From assembly GCF_029962835.1 (NCBI RefSeq), contig NC_080588.1:64442001-64506000 (forward strand): a stretch of DNA of 64,000 nt. Reading direction: 5' to 3'. The notes beneath the pieces were generated by a model, which had not been told where the DNA came from, made no database searches, and worked only from the letters and a program-made list of their open reading frames with translations. The position numbers were made by a program, and so were the translations under genes. Below, piece after piece: positions 36,056 through 47,777 of this stretch (position 1 is the stretch's first letter; each line of letters starts with the position of its first letter). Origin of the DNA: Magnolia sinica (Eukaryota > Streptophyta > Magnoliopsida > Magnoliales > Magnoliaceae).

Positions 36056-36500
36056 AGCTGCGTAAAACAATTGGCAAAAGATTACAGTTTTAAGAATCGA
36101 TTTTTAATTTTTTATTTTTTATCAAACATGAAGGGTATCATTCTCATGCAAGAGTCCTGAAAAAATCACTAGACAGGGTACGGATAAGATAGGACCCGAC
36201 CCGACCCTAACCCGAGAGGTTGACAAGCCCCTCCAAACGTGGGAACTGAGAAGAGCCAAATATTTGCTAGTATTAGAAAGTGTACCATTGTAGCACCAAA
36301 GTAGGGAAAGAGAATCATGAAAAAAGAAAAAGAAGAAAAATATAAAATGTATTAATGTGTGTATAAAAAAAAAAGATATGAAGAGAGATATGGATTTATG
36401 AATGTGATTAGAATTCGATACCATCACATATATATTCTTTCTGTACATGGCGTGTTGGATTGGGATTGTTCAGGCCAACTACCACAAGAAAACACACTGA

Positions 36501-36504
<4 letters not shown>

Positions 36505-36543
<39 letters not shown>
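36505..36543. repeat. (GA)n microsatellite upstream of EPFL
   Basis: About 19 GA units, roughly 430 bp before the EPFL start codon. A (CT)n tract at 36631-36651 and another (GA)n tract at 36791-36828 follow. Confidence 0.9.
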
Positions 36544-36545
<2 letters not shown>

Positions 36546-36787
36546 AGCTGTGATTACATGTCTCTTTGTGAGAATCCCCAGCTGGTTTGTGGGATCTTTT
36601 AGCCTTTTGCTGGTTTTGGGTCCTGTTGTACTCTCTCTCTCTCTCTCTCTCCTTGTTGCTGTCCTCAGCTCCAACCTTCGCCTACTTCTTGTTGTTTGGC
36701 TCATTCACCGATGCTGAAGGCCGTTCTGTTTTCGGCTTTTCTTTCTTTTGTGATGGGGCTGCTGTAACTGTAGTCCATTGATTTTCT

Positions 36788-36790
<3 letters not shown>

Positions 36791-36828
<38 letters not shown>
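36791..36828. repeat. (GA)n microsatellite near the EPFL leader
   Basis: 19 GA units about 145 bp before the ATG. Together with the CT-rich 36920-36968 stretch it flanks or lies in the probable 5' leader. GA/CT repeats are known binding sites for plant BBR/BPC factors. Confidence 0.9.
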
Positions 36829-36831
<3 letters not shown>

Positions 36832-36972
36832 TATGGTTACGGTCGCATTCAATATCTGACCTTATAGGACACTGCTCTCTGATTGCCCATCACCTCCAAT
36901 TCCATCCTTCTATTTAATTCATCTCTCTCTCTCCCACTCTTTCTCTCTCTCTCTTTCTCTCTCTCATTCCTA

Positions 36973-37214
36973 ATGGGTTGTAGCTGTAATCCCATTTGCA
37001 ATCACACACATCTCTACCTTCTCATATCATTTCTCCTCATTTCAAGCTCAACCCAAATGAGATTCATGGTTGATGGTAAGTAGCCTTCCTTTGAAATTTG
37101 TCATTCTTCCTTCAACTCTTTACAATTTTCAATCAAACTTATATATTGAATTTCTTGGTGCAGGCCTTAAAATTCATAAGTTTCTCGAGGTTTCCAAGGT
37201 GAGATATCTCAATG

Positions 37215-37252
<38 letters not shown>

Positions 37253-37548
37253 GCTTGTTTGATTGAATTTTTGAAATGGGATTTTGGGTTTGGTGGGAAT
37301 TGAAGGTAGGAGAAGAAGAGAAGATGTTTCTGAGGGCGAGGATCGGATCAAGGCCACCGAGCTGCCAAAGAAGGTGTAGTTCATGTGGGCATTGTGAGGC
37401 AGTTCAGGTACCAGCAGTTCCACAAGAGAGAAGTGAAAGAAGGCATTCCACCAGAATCTCTACAATCAGCTCTAGTCGTGAAGACACTTCCAATTACAAG
37501 CCCATGAGTTGGAAATGCAAATGTGGAGATATGATTTTCAATCCCTGA
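36973..37548 (+). CDS. EPFL: EPIDERMAL PATTERNING FACTOR-LIKE secreted peptide precursor (EPFL1-3 type), 3 exons, 126 aa
   Basis: Exons: 36973-37075, 37164-37198, 37306-37548 (stop TGA); introns are 88 and 107 bp with GT-AG ends. Residues 1 to about 28 form a signal peptide (hydrophobic LYLLISFLLISSSTQ). A short propeptide follows, then the mature peptide. It reads IGSRPPSCQRRCSSCGHCEA in its first half and ends SNYKPMSWKCKCGDMIFNP. Six mature-region cysteines (66, 70, 73, 76, 117, 119) fit the EPF/EPFL disulfide scaffold. The SNYKPMSWKCKCG end and the Ser/Arg-rich loop (about 86-108) resemble Arabidopsis EPFL1-EPFL3 more than EPF1/2 or STOMAGEN. Family members are apoplastic ligands of ERECTA-family receptor kinases, with TMM as co-receptor, in stomatal, leaf-margin or ovule patterning. 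The exact orthologue is not resolved. A CT-rich leader abuts the ATG, and intron 2 contains a long (CT)n tract. Confidence 0.92.
37216..37250. repeat. (CT)n microsatellite in EPFL intron 2
   Basis: About 17 CT units in a 107-bp intron. They lie 55 bp before the acceptor, so they may act as an extended polypyrimidine region. Confidence 0.9.
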
Positions 37549-38067
37549 CTGAAAAATGAGTTATGAAGAAAAACCCATTTCAATTGTGGATAGGAATACT
37601 TGAAAAAATCAATCAGAATTCTTTTTTGTTCTTGTTTTCTTTCTGTTTTTGTAGAACTGAGAGGAGATGAATTTTTGTAGGACTTCTCTTTTTGTTCATT
37701 TCTATTGTAATCTCTCTCCGTCTTTTATTATCTTAAATGCTTCAGAAAATACACAAAACGGTAGCTGAGGGAGAGTGCATGTGGAACGTTGGATGTGTTT
37801 GGATGAGATGATCAGGTACTGCGTGTGCACCATATCTTACTGTACTGCGCCTTTTTTCCCGCCAATGTGTCTCAAAAGATCGGTGTCATCATCAAGATCA
37901 GTTTGATTGGAAATTAGGTTAATTCCACTGATCAGGTGGGCCATACCGAAAGTAATTAATGGACGGTTGTCGATCCGAGACGATCTTTATGATGAAATGG
38001 AACTTTTTGACGGTTCAGATTTACTACTCAGTTGACATGTCGTAGGGAAAGAAAGTCCAGTATGGGA
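37549..38067. other. EPFL 3' flank, no further gene seen
   Basis: Probably includes the 3' UTR (T-rich 37620-37740). The remainder shows no recognised element. Confidence 0.4.
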
Positions 38068-38540
38068 GCGGATCAGGTGTTTCCATGGCCGTGGGGCCCA
38101 CCTTGATGTTTGTGTTTTATATCCACATCGTTCATTAGTTTTTCCCGCTCATTTTAGGCATGATTCAAAAAAATGAAACAGTTACAAATCTCAAGTGGAC
38201 CACACCACAGGAAAAAGTGATCATTGAACGCCTACCGTTGAAAATTTCCTAGGGCCCACCGTAATGCTTATTTTCCATCCAACCTGTTAATAATGTCACA
38301 CAGACCTGAATGAAGGAAAAAAAAAGTATTAGCTTGATCAAAAACTTTTGTGCTCCTCAAGAAGATTTTAATGGTCAATCACCACAGTTTCATGTGGTGT
38401 GGTCCACTTGAGATTTGGATCTGCTTCATTTTTGGGACCATGCTATAAAATGAGCTGGAAAAACTGGACGGCGTGGATATACAACACATACATCAAGGTG
38501 GGCCCCACGGTCAGGGAAACACCCATTAGGTGTTACCCTA
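38068..38540. mobile_element. foldback element, subfamily H (GGGAGCGGATCAGGTG start)
   Basis: Starts GGGAGCGGATCAGGTGTTTC and returns as AGGGAAACACCCATTAGGTG. The core TGGGGCCCACCTTGATG is answered by CATCAAGGTGGGCCCCACGG. Confidence 0.7.
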
Positions 38541-39750
38541 GCTGGCGACATTCCCGCTCATTTCTGTCTATGTTATCGTTCTAAGCCATGTTTATTATCG
38601 GTAAAGAGAAATCCTACTATGCTCTCAAAGCCCTACAGGTTATGGTGCTCTTAGTTGCATCTGATAGGTTGGACAGTCCGATGGATTAATCTGAACCGTC
38701 TATTTATTAGAGAGCAGATTTCATGGGCTAGTGCAACTGATGGGGTGGTCTAATCAATATTGATTAGGTGTTATTTTATATAGCCATCTGCATACTAATC
38801 CATGGATGGGACAGTTACCATTGCCTAAAAAAAGCTATTTTTAATAAACATAATCAATCCAAGATGGTTCCTGAGATATGGATGGATCAAATTGTAGATT
38901 GGACCTACTTTTGTGCAGACGATCTTGTCCGTCCATATTAAAGGTTGTTGATCAAATGGTTAATATTTCTGTGATTGGTCTGATGTTAGAAAGGTAGCCC
39001 ATGACTTTATGTTGGACCTAATGAGCAGTCTAGATCAATGGACCCGACTATTTATGTGTCCCAATGTAACTGGGAGCACTGTAACTCACGGTGTTTCTAA
39101 GTGCACTGGAGCATTTCTTATCACTGAAAAACAAAGAGAGGAAACAAAGTGCGAGAAATTCAAGGAGGATGGGTAAGGCCTGTGTGGGCCTTGACCTTTC
39201 CAAATCCAAAACTACTTTGGACCCGTTCGGGCCCATTGGATGCCTAATGATTAATTGGACCCGACCCATATGTGGATAAGGGCTGGGATTGGGTGCCTCA
39301 CCCAACACTCCAAGGTTGGTCCGGCCCATATGTTCCTATTTCATCTGTTGATCATATTGGAAAAATGAAAACCAATGGTCTACCGTTGACCACGTGGGCC
39401 ACAAATATACAAAGAAATGGATATTTATATGGTAGAATAACCTGACCCAAGCTCAACTCGAAATTAATTAGTGGATAAATGTCGGATCCAAAGCCCAGCC
39501 CACAAGCTAATCTAATAGGTCCAAGCTCTGTCCAAAGGTGGGATGGGTGGGCCACCGGCCCATTGCCAACCCTACCCATCCTTGATATGCTGGAAGGCCT
39601 GACAAGTCTACCTGGATTATCCGGACTCATGTAGCATTGGTCGGCTGAGAATTTGGATTATGGGTCTGGCCCTGCTCATCGGTTGGGCTGGACCTGGAGT
39701 CTGGTCTGTTGGTGGGCTTCAATGGATTGTCTCTAGCCCAGCCCATCCAT
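38541..39750. other. intergenic, no gene seen
   Basis: Mixed sequence with degenerate repeats. 39140-39720 is rich in GGCCCATTGGA and GGGCTGGACC type words, as in other degenerate elements. No coding similarity. Confidence 0.35.
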
Positions 39751-39754
39751 TTCG

Positions 39755-40114
39755 GATTAGGTGCGGCCCTGACCGTGGGGCCCACTTTGATATATGTATT
39801 GCATATCTACTCCGTCCATCTGTTTTGCCAGCTCATTTTAGTATATTTGTTGTTTCCTTTCATCCTGTTCTATGTGACCATATCAACAGGTTGGATGGCA
39901 AATAAATTTAACGGTGGGCATTACTGTCCACGATTCTTCAGAAAGTTTTTAACCGTAGGTGTTCAATCACAACTGTTTCATGTGGTATGGTCCACTTGAG
40001 ATTTGGGTCTGCCTCGTTTTTGGGCTCATTCCCTAAAATGATATGGCAAAACGAATGAACAGTGTGGATATACAATACATACATCAAGGTGGGCCCCACG
40101 GCTAGGACCGCACC
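39755..40114. mobile_element. foldback element, subfamily H, compact copy
   Basis: Ends GGATTAGGTGCGGCCCTGAC and GGCTAGGACCGCACCTAATCC are inverted copies. The interior is shorter than in other copies, suggesting internal loss. Confidence 0.75.
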
Positions 40115-41035
40115 TAATCCCCTCCCACATAAGAGAAGCCTGATCCGACGCAATCGTTCTCGCGGCACAAATTACTTAAATCCAGACCGTCGAATTGGTG
40201 TAATCCAGTGTAAATGTTACACAATCTCCAAATTCAGACGATGATGACCCTTATTTTATGGGTTTTCATTTGTTGAAATCGGATCGCCACTAGTGGGCCC
40301 ATTTTACACTCTTAGAATGGGACCCACTACTTATGGGTTGAATCAAATCTATGTCACGTGCACACTGACAGTCTGCACGTGTGTAGATCGTCACGCTCTG
40401 CCGGAGTATGGTGCGCGTGTGTGCATGCGTCCGTAGTGTTGACGAGTCACGAGATGCGCGTATTTATTTGGCTTTTTCACACGCATCCTCCTCCCCATAT
40501 GTAATGTCATGTCAACGTAATCCGTATTTCCTCTGCAAGAAATCCTGTGTAATTATCCAACTCCTTTTCTACTCGACCGAGGAATTATACCATACTCTGC
40601 CAGAGTACGGCATATCATATGCATGCAGTAATGTACATACCCAATGTACACTAGGGATGCGTGCGCCACAATCCAAAACGTCCAGATCAGATTGCTTGGA
40701 CGATTCTAACTGTTCGATCAACGGACAGAAAACAAAGGTACATCCATGCGTGTTGCCTCGTGCAGAATGCACGTAGCCCTGCAAGCATGGGCCCCACCTA
40801 GGATAGGTAAAAACTACCAGAGTATAAACCCAATGTGCTGTGTATTAGTGGTCATTTTCTTCTTTGAAACTGAACCGTTGATTGCAACGTTTGATGAGCA
40901 TTGAAAAAAGAGATACGGATTGAATGGTGAACCTGCCATCACGGACGGTTGTGGCGGGTCGATATGGTGAGATTGTGAAATGACTGTACCGTATGTCATC
41001 GTCTAACAACTTCCAAACCGATGCCTTTGATATGC
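40115..41035. other. intergenic with CTCTGCCAGAGTA-type motifs
   Basis: CTCTGCCGGAGTATGG near 40398 and ACTCTGCCAGAGTACGG near 40594. The same word recurs at 34239, 42079 and 42418. No gene seen. Confidence 0.4.
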
Positions 41036-41640
41036 TCAAACAGATGGACCAAAAATGAAGGATCCAGGACTCAAGTGGACCGCACTGAAGGAAAATGTGG
41101 GTTCATAACATCATTCCTATTGAGAAAAACTGAAAACACAAATATTAATCTGATTCAAAACTCATGTGGCCTGACAAATATTTCAACTGTGGACGTTCAA
41201 TCTTCATGTTTTCGGCCCACTTAGGAACTGGACCTGGTTCGTTTTTTGAATCATGTCCTAAAATGATCTCAAAAAACGTATGGACGGTGTGGATTTCTCA
41301 CAAACATCATGGTAGGCCCCAGCTAGAAGTTTCTGCATTGGGATGCTAGGTGGGGGCCACAGTGATGTTTGTGAGAAATCCACACCGTCCATCCGTTTTA
41401 AGAGCTCATTTTAGGTGATACTACCAAAAACGAGTTAGATCGAAAACCCATGTTGGCCGCACGAGAGGAAACAGCGGGAATTCAGTGACCATTGTTTAAA
41501 ACATTCGTATGGCCACAAAGTTTCATATCAGGCCAAGTTTTTTCGGTGTTTTCACTTCATCCCAGTGAGAATGACCTTATAAACGGTTTGGATGGCATAT
41601 AAAGTTAAATCCCAGGAAGGTTTAACGGCAGGAGTTTTGA
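41036..41640. mobile_element. two subfamily C arms meeting head to head
   Basis: 41040-41340 is a right-hand part ending GTGGATTTCTCACAAACATC. From 41340 a left-hand part begins GGATGCTAGGTGGGGGCCAC and continues GTTTGTGAGAAATCCACACC. The junction is a near-palindrome around 41290-41390. Confidence 0.6.
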
Positions 41641-43080
41641 ATCCTCCTTGTCTATCGATCATACACGAGTTTTCAGTTCCGACGAGTAAGGTGCATTATT
41701 TGTTAATCCAGATCATTCATATAGTGGATTCATCAATGGATAGACTATATCGCAAAATTCTCTCAAGACAATCTGAACCTTTAGATTTTATGGCCTAGAG
41801 ATTAAGGGTTTAGATCTACATTCATTTGAAAAATGTCTTAATATTCATCGTCAGATCTTTTAATCTGGAAGATGTTTAGTAAATTCTCCATCCACGCTGC
41901 GATCAAACAGACCAATGGTCCGGATTACTGATAATGGCCCCACTTGTCAGACCTAAAAGGGCGTGTATTCTTTGCAAACATGCAGGCCACGTACCATACA
42001 ATTCCTGATTACTAGGTATTTTAGTTTGAAGGTATTTCTAACCATTTATGGAGCATTCTATGAAGGGGGGGAGGTTATTTGATACTCTGGCAGACTATGA
42101 TTCTTCATACACGTACAGTCATAAATTCTAAACGTGGCATTTGAATTCAAATCAAACCGACTAAATTGTGGGTCCCACACTAAGTGGGTCATTAACCCAA
42201 AATGGCATTGATTGAGTGAATCCAAAGCCTGATTAATAAACATTTCTTTGATGAATATCCTACGACTGTCCTTCACTAAACCACCATCAGATGTGTACCT
42301 ATGGGCAATCTGGGACATCAAATTCCATGGAAAGTGAGTTACACGGACGTCCTACATAAAAGTTACACTTTCATCACTTGTAAAGTTTAGGTGCGCGAGA
42401 GTATGAACTGTCGTCGTCTGCCAGAGCATTAAAACATTTCTATGAAAAGGTAATGATTAGGGTTTGCGTTTGCGTTTCATCAAACAATCTAATGATGGCA
42501 TGTTTTTGGTGGGGGCGATCAAGGGCTTAGGAAGGAGATCTGATACTATTCATTGCCGAAAATGGTGATGTAAAACGTGAAATTACACGGCTGTGATGTA
42601 ACGAAAGATACTAAACAGTACATTCAATATTTGTGGAGTGACAACACGAGACAGCACTGCAGATCTTCTCCATCACTCTGCCACGTGTCACGGTGATGTG
42701 AGCGTGAGTTGGATCTCTTGAACTGAAGTTTCTCATCTCAGCCGTTGGAACTTGGATATGCTGAAGGCCCATTGCCCACTTTACCAACGCTATTGTAGGG
42801 CCCGGATTGCATCTTACATGAAGATCTGAACCGTTCATTTTGTTGAAAGAATGATTGTGCATGAAGAAGAATTCGGAGAATTGAAAAGTAAGGTTTGAAT
42901 GGTTTATATTCAAATCAAGGATCTTCAATCAAGCATGATTTCAAGGTCATAGCTTCTAAGAAAATTATGAAAAAAATCAACGGTTCAGATCATCATCTAA
43001 GATGTCATCCGGGATTAAAACCTGCACCTAGGGTGCACTGTTCCAGTGTTCCCTATCACAAGATTCAAAACCCAAAAGAG
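41641..43080. other. intergenic; possible small element at about 42074-42434
   Basis: TTTGATACTCTGGCAGACTA (42072) and GTCTGCCAGAGCATTAAAAC (42414) are inverted and could be the ends of a roughly 360-bp element. No clear target duplication. Nothing else recognised. Confidence 0.4.
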
Positions 43081-43093
43081 GAAGGTAATCTTC

Positions 43094-43626
43094 GGGCGCG
43101 GACCAAATCGCTACTGAAGTGACGTCACCAAGCTCTGTGGACCCCACCATGATGCATGTGTTGTATCCATACCGTCCAACCAATTTTATAGATCGTTTTA
43201 TGGCATTAAAAAGATAATGAGATAGATCTAAACTTCAAACGGACCCCACCATAGAAAATAGTGGAGACAGTGACATCCACCGTTCAAAACTTCTTAGGGG
43301 CCACAGTAGTTTCCAATCAAGCTGATATTTTTTTTTTCACTTCATATATCTCTATGTTAACTTATGAATAGGTTGGATCTCAAGAATACATCACGGTGGG
43401 CCCTATAAATGTTTCAACGGTGGGTGTGACTGCTCCCACGGTTTTCTGTGGTGGGTCCACTTGAAATTTAGATCTATTTCATTCTCTTTGTAATGCCATA
43501 AAACGATCTCTAAAAATGGTTGGACGGTATGGATACAACACATGCATCATGGTGGGGTCCACAGAGCTTGGTGACGTCACTTCAGTAGATTTGGCTACTG
43601 ACCTTGTCAGTATCCAATCCGCGCCC
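43094..43626. mobile_element. foldback element, GGGCGCGGA termini, complete
   Basis: The left end GGGCGCGGACCAAATC is followed by CTACTGAAGTGACGTCACCA. The right end mirrors it and finishes GCGCCC. Flanks GTAATCTTC (43085-43093) and GTAGTCTTC (43627-43635) form a 9-bp duplication with one difference. Near-perfect arms and core. Confidence 0.85.
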
Positions 43627-43635
43627 GTAGTCTTC

Positions 43636-45780
43636 GTACTCACTGGACACGTGAATGGAATTGATTCTTTCCATAAAAGGAGACCGATCAGGATCCAAAA
43701 AAGGAAGTGTGATCACATACGTGCATGCAAAAGTGGGGTCCACTCATGATGTGTATGTAGAATCCAAACCGTGAATCTGATGTTTCTCGTCATAGTCACT
43801 GTATGGACCAAAGATCATCTAGATCCAAAACTCAGGTTGAAAACACTAAAATCCCATATATCAACCTGATGCTGTTAGCCCCACCTTCCCAACAGTGCCC
43901 TATGCTGGTTAATTGCAGCCACGGTCCACATGGGTGGCCCAGACGTGGCCCTTAAAGCCTATAAAGCACCATAACTTAGAATATCAACGGTCCACATTTG
44001 TGGCCTTCTAGCAGAGATGGAAATAGGCAGGGTAGGTAGCCAGGGCTTGAAATCTAGGCACAATGTCCAGGCCAGGGTCAATGATGAATGGCCCAGTCCA
44101 ATCATCAAGTGGGCCACCATTATACTTTAACGGTGAAGATGACGAGGTGCACCAGATCATGTCATGTTTTGATTATCCAAACCGTTTATATGATGTGGCT
44201 CTATGTGAGTGGAGGATGCTGAATTATTTTCTTCGTTTGTGTTATTTCAAACCGTTGATCATTTAAATTGGAACTGTCAATTGTCAACATTAAGAACCAA
44301 AAAAAAAAATGATGAAAAGTGATGGGTATGATCATCTGATGAGTATGATTCAGGTATGGAGGATCACAAGATGGACGGTCCCGATGGGCCCCATTTGAAC
44401 TGAAGAGACCCTGCAAATTTGCACCACGGGGATTTTGTTCTCTGACAAGTGGGCCCATGTTCTGAAATCCACGCGTCTTTTGATCCTTGAAGGGTTTACT
44501 GATAGCCCAGATGGATATGCCACCTTTACGGTATCAACCTCGTGATCTTTGATGCTATATATCTGATGTCGTGGAAGTTCTATTGAGCCAGCTTGGCACA
44601 CGGGTGCAAGATCCAAGCCGTCCATCAGGTGGTCCAACTGTCTAGATGATCTAGCCCAAAAATTAGGATGGCCCAATCTGCTTACACTCGTATTTAGCTC
44701 TCTTCTCTGACTAATGAGATGCTGCCATATGTTGGCACTATGCTGCTGAGTGATTGACAATTTTACTAACGCCATTTATCATTGTTTATCAAATAATCCA
44801 AAAGATGCTACGTGGTAGCTGTGTCGTGTGGTGTGTACATCACAAGAGGGGCTAGAGACATACACACACAGAATTTAAATGTCAGGATTTCATTAAATCA
44901 AGTCCTCTGGTGATTAAATGTTAAAGCCAATTGCACGAGGCTACCATATGCTAAAAGCTAAAAACCTTATTAATGAACAATCAAAGAAAAGCTCAGGCAT
45001 CGAGCCAAACACATTTATCCACCCTTCTTATATCTTTACTTAATTTAACTTATCATAGGTAGTTATTGCATGGTGACTCCCGCTACAATACCTTAGGTAC
45101 ATGAGTAAATATCATCAATATTAAATTGTAGGATAATGTCCAATTGAGTTACAATTCAGTTATTGGTATCAATCCAGTCACATTTTACTTACCGCCAACC
45201 TCAATTGCTTGTTTCAATAAGTGAATCAGATATTTATCTTAGTTTAGTTTTGCTTTCATTTGTTTATCTAATTGATTATTAGTTTGTTTACACGTTCTAA
45301 TATTAATAAAGTCAATATTTGTTTGGCCTTATTTTATTTATTTATATATTTTTGATCATTTGAGAGGTGTACAACACTAAAGACCTATGAAAGGAAAGAA
45401 ATTTAAGACCATATGCTCATGTCTATTGTCACAACTTAAAGAAAAAAAAAAAAAAAAAATTTCTCTCATCTGGAATGACCTAACCCCTCTGTCCTTTCAC
45501 AAGTCGTCTTGAACGAAGTGCAAATTAATGGTTAGGAGGAAAACCGGATATGGATCTAATTTCCCATTCATCCATCTCGATACACTGAAATGAGCGATTC
45601 AATCAAAACCTCAGCGCCGAGCAGACTAGCAATCCTGCACATCTTACTCTTGCACGAGCAACCAATCCAAACATTTGTTTACACATGTGGCCTAATTAGA
45701 TTGAATTACCAGCAATACAATTGTATAGTTGGCCATAGGTCCATAGTGCTAGAAACGGCCGTGGCTACGGTGGATCCTTG
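43636..45780. other. intergenic, no gene seen
   Basis: Degenerate repeat words (GGTCCACATGGGTGGCC and others) to about 44850, then AT-rich sequence with an A run near 45440-45459. Short open frames lack recognisable similarity. Confidence 0.4.
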
Positions 45781-45784
45781 AATG

Positions 45785-46230
45785 CACTGAGGTGGGTGGA
45801 TCCCTAACTATGGGGCCCACCATGATGTATGTGCCTTACATCCAGACCACCCATCTGTTTTTTACAGCTCATTTTAGGGCATGAACTCATAGATGAAGAG
45901 AAACAAGTCTTAGGTAGACCATACCATAGGAAATAAAGGTGACTGATCATTAAAAACATTTTGTGGGCCATAAAAGTTTTGGATCAAGCTGATATTTATG
46001 TAGTCCCTTCATCCAGGTCTTTGTGACCTTATCAACAGGTTGGATGGCAAATAAACATTCCAGAGGCCCCCAAAAGTTTTTAACGGTGGACAGTGTTCCT
46101 TGTAGTGTACCAATGATTTTGATCTGTTCATTTTTTTATCATGCCCTAAAATAAGCTGTCAAAACGTATGTAAGGCACATACATCAAGGTGGACCCCACA
46201 GTCAGGGATCCATCGAAACTGCGCCCTTTA
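45785..46230. mobile_element. foldback element, subfamily D
   Basis: Left GAGGTGGGTGGATCCCTAAC then TATGGGGCCCACC; right GGTGGACCCCACAGTCAGGG then ATCCATCGAAACTGCGCCC. Palindromic interior. Confidence 0.65.
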
Positions 46231-46840
46231 GAAACAGGCGGGCAACTTTGGTCAAGTTGTTTTAGCCATACATCTGTTTATTAACCGTGGCCCACCGTAA
46301 TAAAGTGCTGAGTTGGACTCTTGCGATTTTAAAGGATTTAACTACGGGAGAACAAAGATGGCACAGGTATAATTACCTTTTACCGCCCAACTCTTTGGTC
46401 TTTAACAGCGAACTCATCTCATGTTCTTTCAAGTGCACCTAAATGGTGTGGCCCACCTGATGAACGTCTTGGATCTTGTATTGGTGTGCCGCGATGAACC
46501 ACACGCTCGCCTGTAATGGCTGCCACACATACGCTTGAGCGCTTAGCAATTTGCTAATGTTCAATCACGTGAAAATTTTAGTTGTATACCTAAACTTATC
46601 TGTAATTACATTTATGCACTTACAGCCATACGGCAATCCAGGCCATCCAAACTGCAGATGGAATTGTGGATGAATCATAGCCCACAAATTGCACTCAGAA
46701 TATGAAGGTAACCATTTGAGTTGGGCCTTGGAATTTGGATGCTTTACCTATTTTACCTTTAACCATTCATTTGCCAAACATAAATTGGATGGTTAAGATT
46801 GCATGATTATTAATTTCGGAGACATGCTACGTCAACAAAT

Positions 46841-47269
46841 GGGACGCGGATCGCTTACTGACACTGCCCTCGACGGTGCTCTGTGGGCCCCACCATGATG
46901 TATGTATTTTATCTACACCATCCATCTATTTTACCTCATTTTTTAGGGCAGATCAAAATCCCACGTGAACCACACCACAGGAAACAGTCGTTATTGAACG
47001 CCCACCATTAAAAACTTCTTGGGGCCCACAAGTTTTGGATCGAGCTGATATTTGTGTTTCCCCTTCATCCAGGTCTTTGTGACCTAGTCATCAGGTTAGA
47101 TGGCAAGCCTAAGTAAGTTTTTAATGGTGGACATTCGATCACCACTATTTTCCTGTGGTGTGGTCCACTTGAGATTCGATCTGCCTCATGCCCAAAAATA
47201 ATGATCCAAAATGGATGGACGGCAAGGATGAAACACACAACATCATTGTGGGGCCCACAGAGCACCATC
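46841..47269. mobile_element. foldback element, GGGACGCGGATCGC terminus
   Basis: The left arm GGGACGCGGATCGCTTACTG then GGTGCTCTGTGGGCCCCACC is answered by GGGGCCCACAGAGCACC at the right, where the outermost part of the arm is missing. Flanks TCAACAAAT (46832-46840) and CCAACAAAT (47270-47278) agree at 8 of 9 bases. Confidence 0.75.
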
Positions 47270-47777
47270 CCAACAAATCCCTTTCGGCAACAGACAAAAA
47301 ATTGGATTTTTCCATGATTTTTTTTAATAAATTAGATCCTGCCATATCCACATCCATTTTTCACGTTTGGATCCGGGAAAACAGATTTTTAAAAAACTTG
47401 GGTGTTTGGCATTAAAACGCTAGTCCTTTAAAACTACTCTTATTTGAATTAATAAGAATTCAAAGCATTATCAGATCAGCCATCACCCTTCTTTTCTTCT
47501 CCTTCCCATTCCCACACCTTCCAACCTTCTCCTTCAGCCTTCTTCACTGTACTCCAGTCCAAACTACTAAATTCATCCAGGTAGGCAAACACTGAGATCC
47601 AAAGAAATCCCATTTCTTTTCAACAAACCGGTGTTTTAAAACCAAACAGATTGGTTCAAAAAGCATTTTATACAGGAGAACAATTTACAAACAGAAAACA
47701 ACTTGCAACTGCAAATTTCAGAAGTCCAAGAAACGTATTGAACATACATACACTGCAAATATCCAACGAAACACCAA

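Noticed and set aside
37276-37305. In-frame ATG (MGFWVWWELK) before EPFL exon 3
   Set aside because: It lies in intron 2. Exons 1 and 2 supply a proper signal peptide and both junctions are canonical.
40408-40776. 122-codon open frame
   Set aside because: No recognisable domain, and it overlaps an equally open frame on the other strand.
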